The notes under the pieces are model-generated. The model was not told the origin of the DNA, did no database searches, and saw nothing but the letters and a program-made list of their open reading frames with translations. The translations under genes were made by a program, and so were the position numbers. 7,120 nt of DNA. Source: Elusimicrobiota bacterium (GTDB lineage: Bacteria; Elusimicrobiota; Elusimicrobia; Elusimicrobiales; UBA9959). The stretch is taken from the NCBI GenBank assembly GCA_003500765.1, contig DNQL01000122.1, forward strand, positions 1 to 7,120. Reading direction: 5' to 3'. Shown piece by piece: positions 1-6,175 of the stretch (the stretch's first letter is position 1; each line of letters opens with the position of its first letter).

Positions 1-123
1 GGCGGCCTCGACGGCCACGGGTCCGGCTGCCGAGAACAGCGAGTCCAGCGCGGACGGCTGTCCCGCGTGAGCGGCAGCGGACATGAAGATAGAGATACCT
101 GCAACGTATAACGTTTTTTTCAT
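1..123 (-). CDS. Secreted protein, N-terminal fragment (runs off left edge)
   Basis: Only the first 41 codons lie in the window, reading leftward from an ATG at 123. The peptide begins MKKTLYVAGISIFMSAAAHA, a typical Sec signal peptide: two lysines, a short hydrophobic stretch and an A-H-A site, with cleavage likely after residue 20. The visible mature part (GQPSALDSLFSAAGPVAVEA) is alanine-rich and shows no recognisable domain, so the function is unknown. A GGAGG sequence (complement at 135-139) lies 11 nt before the start, a slightly long but workable Shine-Dalgarno spacing. The gene is separated from the operon behind it by a strong terminator and a long leader, so it is probably transcribed on its own. 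The signal peptide and start are clear; the product is not. Confidence 0.75.
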   Translation of the reverse strand, partial: MKKTLYVAGISIFMSAAAHAGQPSALDSLFSAAGPVAVEAA

Positions 124-199
124 AAAAGCACGAGCCTCCGAAATATAAACTTCTATATTCCCGATACTTTGTGCCAGTTCCGATGGTGGGTGGAAGACT

Positions 200-271
200 A
201 GCGCGCCCTGGGACCCTCGTCCCCGGGACATCACCGGGCGCGGTGTTTTGGTGATTTATGGAAACGCGCCG
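200..271 (-). other. Structured leader or small RNA candidate with competing hairpins
   Basis: The gene-free stretch from 124 to 308 can form strong alternative structures. The bases 202-208 (cgcgccc) pair perfectly with 236-242 (gggcgcg). The same 237-242 block can instead pair with 265-270 (cgcgcc). A nested hairpin pairs 210-214 with 219-223 around a four-base loop, and 230-235 (atcacc) can pair with 250-255 (ggtgat). On the minus strand this would sit inside the long 5' leader of the secreted-protein gene starting at 123. I compared it by eye with the fluoride, guanidine-II, TPP, cobalamin, cyclic-di-GMP and SRP consensus patterns and recognised none. It could be an unnamed leader element, a small RNA on either strand, or chance pairing in GC-rich DNA. 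Confidence 0.3.
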
Positions 272-301
272 GCTTGTAAGATACGGTAAAACTGCCCTGT
301 T

Positions 302-330
302 ATTATACAAAAAAACGGGGAGGGCTATAA
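302..330 (-). promoter_or_regulatory. Candidate promoter for the gene at 123, inside the terminator
   Basis: A perfect TATAAT lies on the minus strand (complement at 302-307). Seventeen bases upstream the -35 position (325-330) reads TTATAG, a weak three-of-six match that falls in the loop of the terminator hairpin. Transcription would start near 295, giving a leader of about 170 nt before the ATG at 123. This is the best -10 match in the intergenic region, but the -35 is poor. Closer AT-rich alternatives around 142-157 cannot be excluded. Confidence 0.35.
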
Positions 331-340
331 GCCCTCCCCG
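309..340 (-). terminator. Rho-independent terminator of the four-gene minus operon
   Basis: Bases 316-325 and 331-340 form a perfect 10-bp GC-rich stem with a five-base loop. On the minus strand the stem is followed at once by seven T residues (complement of 309-315). It lies 22 bp after the stop codon of the DUF2892 gene. It would end the transcript that starts near 3147 and insulate the secreted-protein gene at 123. Confidence 0.92.
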
Positions 341-362
341 CGGGTCCGCCCCGAAGGACGGA

Positions 363-578
363 CTAGGGCTTGTCGATCTTGCAGGTGTTTATTCCCAGCA
401 GACGATAAAGCCCGCACCAGCCGACCAGGCCTGTCAGCAGGGCGACCCCTCCCGCCGCGATCACTATTATCTGCGGCAGTCCGGCGCCCGCCATCCCCGC
501 CAGGCCGAAGCCCAGCAGCGCCAGGCCGGCGATTATCCTTATGATCCTGTCCGCTCCGCCTACGTTCTTGGTTATCAT
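363..578 (-). CDS. DUF2892 (YgaP-like) small inner-membrane protein
   Basis: A 71-residue protein matching the DUF2892 family, the membrane part of YgaP-type proteins. It opens with the typical NVGGADRIIRIIAGLALLGFG and has two hydrophobic segments, about residues 12-30 and 35-56. It ends with the family signature WCGLYRLLGINTCK, which has a cysteine at each end. The family usually has C-P-x-Y; here it is C-G-L-Y. In YgaP this segment is fused to a rhodanese domain and forms a membrane helical pair; here it stands alone, as it often does. The start overlaps the stop of the upstream oxidoreductase gene in an ATGA, and a GGAGG lies just before it inside that gene, so the two are translationally coupled. 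A strong terminator follows. A membrane thiol partner for the upstream oxidoreductase is inference. Confidence 0.88.
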   Translation of the reverse strand: MITKNVGGADRIIRIIAGLALLGFGLAGMAGAGLPQIIVIAAGGVALLTGLVGWCGLYRLLGINTCKIDKP

Positions 579-1231
579 TTTCCCTCCCCCGCCGCGTCGC
601 TGTCGACAACGGCCTTAAGCAGCATAGATTCGGGCTGCGCGCCCACCAGCCCCATTCTATCATTGATCACGATCTTGGGCACGCCCTGCACCTCGTATTT
701 AGCCGCCAGCTCCCGGAACTCCTCCACCTCCACCATCTCCGCCGTAACATTAGGCGAGGCGATGGCGAATTTATGGGCCAGCATCACGGCCGAGGGGCAG
801 TACGGGCAGCCGGGCGTGACGAAGACCTTTATGTTCACGGGGCCCTTGAGGTTTCCGAGGGCGGCGACGGTCTCGGGCTGAAGGTCCGCCTTGCCGGCCG
901 AGGCGGCTTGTATGGCCTCTATCAGCGAGACGAACTCGTAGCCCGCGGGGACGCCGTTGAAGCGCACCCGCCGGCCCGAGGCCGGGCTTTCGACGAATAT
1001 CGACGGGGTCAGCGCGGCGCCGTACTCGGCGGCCTTCGACTCGTCCGTAACGCGGTTGTGTATCTCGAGGGTTATCTTGTCGGAAAGCGCGGCCGTCTCC
1101 CGCAGCAGGTCCTCGGCCGGGCCGCAGGTCTGACACAGAAGATTTTCCTTGAACAGCACCAGCTTCACCGGCCCGGAGAGGCCTGCAAAAGCCTTCTTAA
1201 GTTCTTCGGCCGTAGCCGCGTCGATTATCAT
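575..1231 (-). CDS. Two-domain glutaredoxin-like protein disulfide oxidoreductase (PDO type)
   Basis: A 218-residue protein made of two thioredoxin-fold halves, the size and layout of the archaeal/bacterial PDO (glutaredoxin-like domain protein) family. The N-terminal half carries C33-Q-T-C36 and a cis-proline at T75-P76. The C-terminal half carries the typical C142-P-Y-C145 after FVTPG, and a cis-proline at V184-P185. Both redox pairs are intact. There is no signal peptide, so it acts in the cytoplasm, exchanging disulfides with protein thiols. A very good ribosome site (AGGGAGGTG, complement of 1237-1245) fixes the ATG at 1231. It follows the pseudouridine synthase gene after 60 bp and overlaps the DUF2892 gene by ATGA. 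It could instead serve as a peroxidase reductant, like the AhpF N-terminal domain; the partner cannot be told from sequence. Confidence 0.88.
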   Translation of the reverse strand: MIIDAATAEELKKAFAGLSGPVKLVLFKENLLCQTCGPAEDLLRETAALSDKITLEIHNRVTDESKAAEYGAALTPSIFVESPASGRRVRFNGVPAGYEFVSLIEAIQAASAGKADLQPETVAALGNLKGPVNIKVFVTPGCPYCPSAVMLAHKFAIASPNVTAEMVEVEEFRELAAKYEVQGVPKIVINDRMGLVGAQPESMLLKAVVDSDAAGEGK

Positions 1232-1270
1232 ATGGCACCTCCCTACTTCCTCTATTGGATGCCTTACGCG

Positions 1271-1292
1271 GTGAAAAGTTTCAGTGAAAAGT
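1271..1292. repeat. Short direct repeat with embedded palindrome in the gap before the oxidoreductase gene
   Basis: The 9-mer gtgaaaagt occurs at 1271-1279 and again at 1284-1292, a period of 13 bases. Between and across the copies lies the 11-base palindrome TTTCAGTGAAA (1279-1289). The element sits just after the stop codon of the pseudouridine synthase gene, about 40-60 bases before the oxidoreductase start. It could be a binding site for a regulator of the downstream thiol-redox genes, but no good promoter hexamers are visible next to it. Confidence 0.4.
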
Positions 1293-1936
1293 CACAGACA
1301 GTCCAGGACGCCGGTAAAATCGGGGGAGGGCTCGGCCTCGGCGGTTATCTTTTTACCTGACAGAGAGAGGAAAGATAGTTTCCACGAATGGAGCATGAGC
1401 CGGGGATACTTCTCCTGCAGCGCCTTCTCGCCGTAAAGCGGGTCGCCCACCAGCGGATGGCCTATGTAGTAAAAATGGACGCGTATCTGGTGGCGGCGGC
1501 CGGTCTTGAGGTCCACCTCCAGCAGCGTGGCCGTCTTGAGCCGGCCTATCACCTTATAGCAGGTCACCGACGGCTTGCCGTCGAAGCCGACGCCCATGCG
1601 GCCGGAGCCGTACTCCTGCACCGGCTTGTCTATCTCCCCCTCGTCGTCCTCCATGCTGCCGTGAGCGGCGGCCAGGTAGAGCTTGGACACTTCCCGCCGC
1701 TCGAACTGGCCGCAGAGCCAGGCGTGCGCCTTGCGGCTGCGCGCGAAGACCGCCGCGCCGCTGACCTCCCGGTCCAGGCGGTGGACGGTGAAGACCTCGC
1801 CGTGCTCGTCGCGCAGCAGCTCCAGCAGGCTGCGGCTTTCGGCCAGCGTGCCGCGGGCCGGGATGGTCAGCATGCCGGCCGGTTTGCAGGCGATGATAAA
1901 ATCGTCGTCGATATAAAGAACTTCGGGCAGCGCCAT
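1292..1936 (-). CDS. RluA-family RNA pseudouridine synthase
   Basis: A 214-residue enzyme that isomerises uridine to pseudouridine in rRNA or tRNA. It opens with VLYIDDDFIIACKPAGMLTIP, the usual first strand and K-P-x-G motif. The catalytic motif HRLDREVSG is at residues 52-60, with the catalytic aspartate at D55. The RNA-binding and base-stacking motif GRRHQIRVH is at 146-154, followed by GHPLVGDPLYG (159-169) and LHSWKL near 182. There is no N-terminal S4 domain and the length is short, so it resembles the compact TruC/RluA-like subgroup rather than RluC or RluD. The target uridine cannot be assigned. The ATG shares a base with the TAA stop of the transporter gene (TAATG), so it is probably translated by coupling. 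Confidence 0.93.
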   Translation of the reverse strand: MALPEVLYIDDDFIIACKPAGMLTIPARGTLAESRSLLELLRDEHGEVFTVHRLDREVSGAAVFARSRKAHAWLCGQFERREVSKLYLAAAHGSMEDDEGEIDKPVQEYGSGRMGVGFDGKPSVTCYKVIGRLKTATLLEVDLKTGRRHQIRVHFYYIGHPLVGDPLYGEKALQEKYPRLMLHSWKLSFLSLSGKKITAEAEPSPDFTGVLDCL

Positions 1937-3147
1937 TATTCCGCCTTTACGGCGTGCTCCTTCATATAGAAATAGCCGGCCAGGGCGGAGGTCACGCCGC
2001 CGAGCGACAGAAAAAGCATGGCCAGGAATATCGCCACGGCCAGCCCGGAGGCGTCGGATACAATGCCGATTATCGTGGGCGAGACGGCGTCGCCGAAAGC
2101 GTGCAGAATGAAGATGGCCACCGCGAAGGCCATGGAGCGTATCTTGAGCGGCGTCACCTCCACGATGGCGGCGTGGTACGGGCCCGAGTGCATGAAGATG
2201 AGAGTCTCGGCCATGAAGATCATAGCTATGGCCGTGTTGAAATTATCGGTCAGCACGGCCGCCAGGCCGAACGGGATGCTGCCGAAGAAGGTAAGGTAGC
2301 CGACTATGAAGTAGCCGCGCGGAGTGAACTTCTTGAGCCAGTCGGCCAACAACCCCCCCGCGGTGTTGCCGATGATGCCGGCGCACACCGTCACCGCGCC
2401 GAAGACGAAGCCGGCCTTGGCCACGTTGAGCCCGTAGGTCCGCACGAAATAGCTGGGCATCCAGGCCGCCAGCCCGCCGACGGAGAAGGTCGCTATCGCC
2501 ATCGAGAAGGCGATGAGCAGGAAGGTCTTGTTGCGGAAAAGCTCGCGGTAATCGGCCATTCCTACCGCGCCGTTATCCTTCTTCTGCGGGTTCTCGCGCA
2601 GGAAAAGAGCGGCGGCGCCCAGCAGCGCCCCGGGCACGGCCACGATGAAGAAAGCGTTGCGCCAGCCGAAATGATGCCCCAGCCAGCCGCCCAGCAGGTA
2701 GCCGATGGCCGAACCCACCGGTATGGCCAGCGAGTAGAAGGCCATGACCCGCGCCCGGCTGCCGGGCGGGAACCATTCGGCGAGATACGACGGGGAGACC
2801 GTGCCGTAGCCGGCCTCGCCTATCCCCACCAGCGAACGGGACAGTATCAGCTGCGGATACGACTTTATGAGCCCGGAGAAGAAGGTGGCGGCGCTCCAGA
2901 AGATGGCGCTGGCGCCTATGACCAGCGGCCGGCGCACCCGGTCGCCGAACCAGCCGGCCAGCGGCGCGAAGAGCGTGTAGACTATCATGAACGAGGAGGC
3001 CAGGAAGCCCAGCTCGGTATCGGTGAGCCGCAGGTCCTCCTTGATCAGCGGAAAGACCGCGTAGAGTATCTGCCTGTCGATATAGTTGAACAGGCTGATG
3101 GCGAAGATCAGCAGCAGCACCCGGCGCGAGTATGAGCGGCCTTCCAT
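1936..3147 (-). CDS. Spinster-type major facilitator superfamily transporter
   Basis: A 403-residue, twelve-helix inner-membrane transporter. The first helix ends in FNYIDRQIL (20-28), typical of the Spinster (Spns) branch. Motif A, GWFGDRVRRP, is at 65-74. The Spns-like motif B stretch SRSLVGIGEAGYGTVSPSYL is at about 103-122, and GWRNAFF follows at 161. A basic central loop (about 184-208) separates the two six-helix halves. Animal Spinster proteins move lysolipids and sphingolipids; bacterial members are mostly uncharacterised, so the substrate is unknown. It is the first gene of a leftward operon and diverges from the aminopeptidase gene. No Shine-Dalgarno sequence is visible before the ATG at 3147, but a promoter-like -10 lies only eight bases upstream, which suggests a leaderless message. 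Confidence 0.9.
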   Translation of the reverse strand: MEGRSYSRRVLLLIFAISLFNYIDRQILYAVFPLIKEDLRLTDTELGFLASSFMIVYTLFAPLAGWFGDRVRRPLVIGASAIFWSAATFFSGLIKSYPQLILSRSLVGIGEAGYGTVSPSYLAEWFPPGSRARVMAFYSLAIPVGSAIGYLLGGWLGHHFGWRNAFFIVAVPGALLGAAALFLRENPQKKDNGAVGMADYRELFRNKTFLLIAFSMAIATFSVGGLAAWMPSYFVRTYGLNVAKAGFVFGAVTVCAGIIGNTAGGLLADWLKKFTPRGYFIVGYLTFFGSIPFGLAAVLTDNFNTAIAMIFMAETLIFMHSGPYHAAIVEVTPLKIRSMAFAVAIFILHAFGDAVSPTIIGIVSDASGLAVAIFLAMLFLSLGGVTSALAGYFYMKEHAVKAE

Positions 3148-3155
3148 GAGAGGTA

Positions 3156-3182
3156 ATAATACTAATTTTGGTAATATGTTAA
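3156..3182 (-). promoter_or_regulatory. Candidate promoter of the transporter operon
   Basis: On the minus strand TTAACA (complement of 3177-3182, five of six to the -35 consensus) and TATTAT (complement of 3156-3161, five of six to the -10 consensus) are separated by 15 bases, slightly short. Transcription would begin around 3147-3150, at or next to the ATG. The AT-rich 61-bp divergent gap must also hold the promoter for the aminopeptidase gene; TGTTAATGT at 3177-3185 could be an extended -10 for that direction, so the two promoters may overlap. Confidence 0.45.
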
Positions 3183-3208
3183 TGTAATCCCGCTTTTAAT
3201 GGAGGCAT

Positions 3209-4645
3209 ATGAAAAAGACCAAGTCGCCCGCTAAAAAGACCCAGCTCGCCTATAATCCCAAGAACGGCTACGAGAGGATCTCCCCCGCCGAGCTTAAGCG
3301 CTGCGAAGAGATCAACAAGGCGTACCTGGAATATATCGGCAAGTCCAAGACCGAGCGCGAGGCCCACGACGAGGCCGTCACGCTGCTGCAGGCCGCCGGC
3401 TTCACCGATATGCGCGTCAACGAGGCCTCCGGCGCCAGGCTCAAGCCCGGCGACAAGGTCTACCGCTCGGCCGAGGGCAAGACGCTCATGGCCATAGTCG
3501 TCGGCAAGCGGCCGCTCGAACAGGGCATGCACATAGTCGGCGGCCACACCGACTCCCCCCGCATCGACCTCAAGCAGAACCCGCTCTACGAGAATTCCGG
3601 GCTGGCGCTGTTCGACACCCATTACTACGGCGGCATCAAGAAATACCAGTGGGTCACCATACCTCTGTCGCTGCACGGCGTATTCGTCAAGCCCGACGGC
3701 AAGAAGATCAAGGTTAATATCGGCGAGGACCCGGGCGACCCGGTGCTCTGCATCACCGACCTGCTGCCGCACCTGGCGGCCGACCAGTACAAGAAGACGA
3801 TAGGCGAGGCCATACCCGGCGAAGGCCTGGACGTGGTCGCGGGCTCCATCCCTTCCCCCGATAAGAACAGCAAGGAGAAGGTCAAGCACAACATCCTTTC
3901 CCTGCTCAACAAGAAATACGGCGTGACCGAAGCCGACTTCCAGTCCGCCGAGCTCGAGATAGTCCCCGCCGCCGCGCCGCGCGAGGCCGGCCTGGACCGC
4001 TCGATGGTCCTGGCCTACGGCCACGACGACCGCGTCTGCGCCTGGGCGGGCCTCAAGGCCCTGCTGGACGTCAAAGGCGTGCCGGAATACACCTCCTGCG
4101 TGCTGCTCTGCGACAAGGAGGAGGTCGGCTCGATGGGCGCCACCGGCATGGCCTCGAACCTCTTCGAGAACGCCGCCTCCGAGCTGCTCAACCTCACCAC
4201 CGACTCCTACAGCGAGCTGGTCCTCAAGCGCGCGCTGCACAACTCCTGGATGCTGTCGGCCGACGTCAACGCCCTCTTCGACCCCATGTTCCCCTCCGTC
4301 TCCGACAAGCGCAACACGCCCCACCTCAATCACGGCGTCTGCGTCACCAAGTACACCGGTTCGCGCGGCAAGTCGGGCTCGTCCGACGCCAGCGCTGAGT
4401 TCATGGCCCATATCCGCCGCATCTTCGACCGCGGCGGCGTCATCTGGCAGACCGGCGAACTGGGCAAGGTGGACCAGGGCGGCGGCGGCACCATCGCCTA
4501 CCTGATGGCCCGCTACGGCATGCAGGTGGTGGACTGCGGCGTGGGGCTCTTCTCGATGCACGCGCCGATGGAACTGGCCGGCAAGCTGGACATCTACATG
4601 GCCTACAAGGGCTACCTGGCCTTCCTCAAAGACGGCAGAAAATGA
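3209..4645 (+). CDS. M18-family zinc aminopeptidase
   Basis: A 478-residue cytoplasmic metallopeptidase that removes N-terminal residues from peptides. It fits the bacterial 'aminopeptidase 1' branch of family M18. Two-zinc-site residues are visible in order: H113 in GGHTDSPR, D273 in YGHDDR, E304/E305 in DKEEVGS (general base and ligand), D352 in SADVNALFDP and H451 in SMHAP. The full M18 layout, including the inserted oligomerisation domain around 160-270, is present. M18 enzymes often prefer acidic or neutral N-terminal residues; the preference here is not visible. The first 12 residues are lysine-rich. GGAGG at 3201-3205 lies only three bases before the ATG, a short spacing, but the next upstream ATG (3199) is out of frame. 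The stop overlaps the asparaginase start (ATGA). Confidence 0.93.
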   Translation: MKKTKSPAKKTQLAYNPKNGYERISPAELKRCEEINKAYLEYIGKSKTEREAHDEAVTLLQAAGFTDMRVNEASGARLKPGDKVYRSAEGKTLMAIVVGKRPLEQGMHIVGGHTDSPRIDLKQNPLYENSGLALFDTHYYGGIKKYQWVTIPLSLHGVFVKPDGKKIKVNIGEDPGDPVLCITDLLPHLAADQYKKTIGEAIPGEGLDVVAGSIPSPDKNSKEKVKHNILSLLNKKYGVTEADFQSAELEIVPAAAPREAGLDRSMVLAYGHDDRVCAWAGLKALLDVKGVPEYTSCVLLCDKEEVGSMGATGMASNLFENAASELLNLTTDSYSELVLKRALHNSWMLSADVNALFDPMFPSVSDKRNTPHLNHGVCVTKYTGSRGKSGSSDASAEFMAHIRRIFDRGGVIWQTGELGKVDQGGGGTIAYLMARYGMQVVDCGVGLFSMHAPMELAGKLDIYMAYKGYLAFLKDGRK

Positions 4646-5130
4646 ACATCGAGATAATAGTCACCGGCGGGACCTTCGACAAGGAGTACAACGAGCTCGA
4701 CGGCACGCTGTTCTTCAAGGACACCCATATCCGGGAGATGCTCACCCTGGGCCGCTCGCGGCTCAGGGTGCGCGTCAAGCCGCTGATGATGATAGACAGC
4801 CTCTTCATGACCGCCGCTCACCGCGCGCGGATACTCAAAGAGTGCCTGGCCTCCAAGGAGAAGCATATCGTAGTCACGCACGGCACCGACACCATGCCGG
4901 AGACCGCGCGCGCGCTGGGGCCGAAGATAAAGGACAAAACCGTCGTCCTCACCGGGGCGATGGTCCCCTACAAGTTCGGCTCCTCCGACGGGATGTTCAA
5001 CCTGGGCTCGGCGCTGAGCTTCGCCCAGGTGCTGCCGCCCGGCGTCTACATCGCCATGAACGGCCGGTACTTCAACTGGTACAATGTGCGCAAGAACAAG
5101 CGGCTGGGCGAATTCGAGGAAGTTTCCTGA
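4642..5130 (+). CDS. Single-domain (short) L-asparaginase
   Basis: A 162-residue protein holding only the N-terminal catalytic domain of the asparaginase family, about half the usual 330 residues. Short enzymes of this kind exist, for example the 172-residue Rhodospirillum rubrum asparaginase, so this need not be a truncation. It would hydrolyse asparagine to aspartate and ammonia. The nucleophile motif TGGTFDK places the first catalytic threonine at T11. HGTDTM gives T82 and D83. K151, in YNVRKNK, aligns by eye with the catalytic lysine of the E. coli enzyme. VVLTGAMVP (101-109) is the usual strand after the active site. No signal peptide is present, so it is cytoplasmic. It overlaps the aminopeptidase gene by ATGA and has little Shine-Dalgarno of its own, so it depends on coupling. 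A strong terminator follows 18 bases after the stop. Confidence 0.87.
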   Translation: MNIEIIVTGGTFDKEYNELDGTLFFKDTHIREMLTLGRSRLRVRVKPLMMIDSLFMTAAHRARILKECLASKEKHIVVTHGTDTMPETARALGPKIKDKTVVLTGAMVPYKFGSSDGMFNLGSALSFAQVLPPGVYIAMNGRYFNWYNVRKNKRLGEFEEVS

Positions 5131-5148
5131 CCCCTCGTTCCCGCCCTT

Positions 5149-5188
5149 AAAAGAAGAGCCCCGCGCGCAGGCGCGGGGCTCTTCTTTT
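5149..5188. terminator. Bidirectional rho-independent terminator
   Basis: Bases 5149-5166 and 5171-5188 form a perfect 18-bp stem with the loop GCAG. The core is GC-rich and the ends are AAAA/TTTT, so a T tract follows the GC-rich stem on both strands. It lies between the convergent asparaginase gene (stop at 5130) and the minus-strand gene ending at 5201, and can terminate both. Confidence 0.93.
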
Positions 5189-5200
5189 TAAGAACCGACT

Positions 5201-6175
5201 TTAGTCCGCTCCGGCGGCCTCCAGGGACTTTATCAGCCAGCCGGCGTCTTCCCTGATTATCGTCAGGGCCTCGTCGGTTACAAAGCGCTTGACCGCCTTC
5301 TTGTGCTTGTGCCAGTCGTCGCGGTCCCACTCGCGCCAGAAGCCCCCGAACTCGGCGTCTTTGCCGTGCTCTTTGCGGAAGGCCGCCCATTCGCGCTCTT
5401 CATCGCAGTCGGCGGAGTTGTCGCATTTGCGGTTGGCAAGCTCCAGGCGCTTGATAAAGAGCTTCAGGACGGCGACAGCGGGCTGGCAGCCCTTATCTTT
5501 TTTACCTTTGCGCCTGTCGCAGACGCCGGCGAGTTTCTCGGCCAGGTCTATGTTCTTTGTAAGGCTGCGGGCGAATTTCTCGTCGCCGAGCTGGTTAAGC
5601 TGCCGGGCCACAACTAAATCCTGCCGAATGGTGGCGAATGTAACCTGTTTATGGAACACAATAACCAAACCGGGCTCGGCGGAATAGGTAAATTGGAACT
5701 CTTGATTTTGGCCAGGGAACATTGTCCCTTTGATGGAGGCTTGCTCCATCGGGACCCTACCGCTGGAGTCCCGGGGATCTACAAGCAACGCATAAGCGAC
5801 TGGCGAAGTTGTCTCCCTAAGACTGAACACAGACGCGCGGTAAACTCCGGATGAAACATTTTGATTTATTGAGACATCGACATGTCCAGTAGGCGCCGGA
5901 ACCCCCGTCTCATAATTGCCGATGGATGCCTCGAACGCGGCGTTCGAATGGGGTATTTCATGAACCCAACTTAATGGTTCCCCATTTTGGTCGGCAGAAA
6001 CAATCCCCGTCTTTCTGCCGATGGGGTCTATTAATACGATTGACGCATCAGGAGGATTGCTTGTCAACAGGCTAACGAACAGACCAGTTTTGTCATCACT
6101 AGCCCTTGCGGGAGAACAACAAGCAAAAACCACCACAAAACAAGCGACGATCTGAAGTGTTTTATTGTGGCGCAT
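5201..6175 (-). CDS. Exported protein with beta-rich domain and FIMAH-like helical C-terminus
   Basis: I place the start at 6175, giving 324 residues. This gives a clean signal peptide (MRHNKTLQIVACFVVVFACC, then SPARA before the mature SDDKT) and a GGGGGTG ribosome site about nine bases upstream. The ATG at 6220 would add 15 residues before the signal. The signal could also be a weak lipobox (V-F-A-C19), making it a lipoprotein. Residues about 28-180 look beta-rich, with VLIDPIGRKTG, HEIP and SSGVYRASVF, a pattern seen in secreted adhesin-like proteins. Residues about 195-250 (GDEKFARSLTKNIDLAEKL, then a helix with FIKRLELA) resemble FIMAH-type helical modules. Four cysteines (219, 230, 251, 257) may form disulfides. 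It overlaps the upstream peptidase-domain gene by 14 bases. Function unknown. The N-terminal half has unusually low G/C and codons such as AGA, TTA and ATT, rare in the left-hand genes. Confidence 0.72.
   Translation of the reverse strand: MRHNKTLQIVACFVVVFACCSPARASDDKTGLFVSLLTSNPPDASIVLIDPIGRKTGIVSADQNGEPLSWVHEIPHSNAAFEASIGNYETGVPAPTGHVDVSINQNVSSGVYRASVFSLRETTSPVAYALLVDPRDSSGRVPMEQASIKGTMFPGQNQEFQFTYSAEPGLVIVFHKQVTFATIRQDLVVARQLNQLGDEKFARSLTKNIDLAEKLAGVCDRRKGKKDKGCQPAVAVLKLFIKRLELANRKCDNSADCDEEREWAAFRKEHGKDAEFGGFWREWDRDDWHKHKKAVKRFVTDEALTIIREDAGWLIKSLEAAGAD

Noticed and set aside
164..178. A sigma-54-like -24 element (TGGCAC on the minus strand) before the gene at 123
   Set aside because: The matching -12 position reads ATCG instead of TTGC at the required spacing, so only half of the motif is present.
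258..881. A 207-codon plus-strand frame starting in the intergenic region
   Set aside because: It runs through the terminator hairpin and then antisense to the DUF2892 and oxidoreductase genes. It shows no ribosome site or recognisable domain.
1954..3135. A 393-codon open frame on the plus strand opposite the transporter gene
   Set aside because: The product is rich in G, R, H, E and A without any domain, has no ribosome site, and lies wholly antisense to a clear MFS gene. Such frames arise from GC-rich third positions.
3179..4561. A 460-codon open frame on the minus strand opposite the aminopeptidase gene
   Set aside because: It is a low-complexity V/G/A/L/D product and is antisense to an M18 enzyme with all catalytic motifs, so it is a shadow of GC-rich codon use.
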